A DNA stretch of 64,000 bases, from assembly GCF_009659535.1 (NCBI RefSeq), contig NZ_VJZZ01000003.1, positions 380,947 through 444,946 on the forward strand. Reading direction: 5' to 3'. The position numbers and the translations under genes were made by a program. This document shows positions 63,981 to 64,000 of this stretch, one piece after another. Numbering within the stretch: position 1 is the stretch's first letter; every line of letters starts with the position of its first letter. Origin of the DNA: Aggregicoccus sp. 17bor-14. GTDB taxonomy: Bacteria; Myxococcota; Myxococcia; Myxococcales; Myxococcaceae. The notes under the pieces are model-generated. The model had not been told where the DNA came from. It was given only the letters and a program-made list of their open reading frames with translations, and searched no databases.

Positions 63981-64000
63981 ATGCGCGGGGTCATCACCGG
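63981..64000 (+). CDS. Start of a gene running out of the window
   Basis: ATG at 63981 preceded by CAGGAGGTGAGCAGCC, a strong ribosome site; reads MRGVIT before the window ends. No product can be assigned. Confidence 0.5.

Overview
The window is very GC-rich with strong third-position GC bias. It reads as a chromosomal segment of a myxobacterium (Myxococcota, probably Cystobacterineae/Myxococcaceae). The evidence is the density of orphan signalling proteins (three histidine kinases, two single-domain receivers plus one degenerate receiver, HD-GYP, Ser/Thr kinase, Crp/Fnr, a BTAD-AAA regulator, a chemoreceptor), a MopE-type metal-binding lipoprotein, a histone-H1-like Lys/Ala protein, and many GTG/TTG starts. 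No transposase, integrase, CRISPR array, rRNA or phage gene was seen. The region looks like stable chromosome, not an island. The species assignment is inference from gene content.

Layout. 0-10.4 kb: membrane GAF kinase, yebC, a secreted Ser/Gly/Thr repeat protein, a MaoC-like hydratase, a 550-bp gene-free stretch, then menB with a PEP-mutase-like gene behind it, a translationally coupled pair of zinc-ribbon membrane proteins (the second a site-2 protease), an SDR and tesB. 10.5-19.4 kb: a large AAA/repeat ATPase, a spore-photoproduct-lyase-family radical SAM protein behind a formaldehyde-dehydrogenase-like gene, an exported MRJP-like protein, a lipoprotein methyltransferase and a TAXI binding protein. 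19.5-28.5 kb: PAS-PAS kinase, Crp/Fnr regulator, small metabolic genes, tRNA-Pro(CGG), receiver, rpe, and an HD-GYP gene coupled to a DUF2625-like gene. 28.5-34.7 kb: all minus strand, with a TonB-like gene behind pyk, an NFACT-YkgJ-SprT run, and the Lys/Ala protein. 35-41 kb: GH1 glycosidase, dus, M50 protease with repeats, desaturase, receiver. 41-48 kb: a degenerate BY-kinase-like protein and a polyisoprenyl-phosphate sugar transferase (surface polysaccharide theme) around a 644-bp structured intergenic region, then amidohydrolase, YdjC/ChbG deacetylase, a coupled membrane/MopE lipoprotein pair, and a zinc-ribbon J-domain protein. 48-64 kb: hybrid-like kinase, queF, Ser/Thr kinase with a small membrane protein, two lipoproteins, chemoreceptor, BTAD-AAA regulator, divergent ppk/ppx (polyphosphate metabolism), a second zinc dehydrogenase, a membrane hydrolase and the first codons of one more gene.

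The most interesting non-coding signals are two. The first is a nested, helix-rich element at 34801-34965, divergent from the Lys/Ala gene, with a possible promoter in front and a terminator-like palindrome behind; it is a candidate small RNA. The second is a 41.5-42.05 kb intergenic region with 12-bp and 10-bp long-range inverted repeats and mutually exclusive hairpins. Several genes also carry a -10-like TATAGN box so close to the start codon, without a Shine-Dalgarno sequence, that leaderless mRNAs are likely. No complete, obviously novel multi-gene system was identified.
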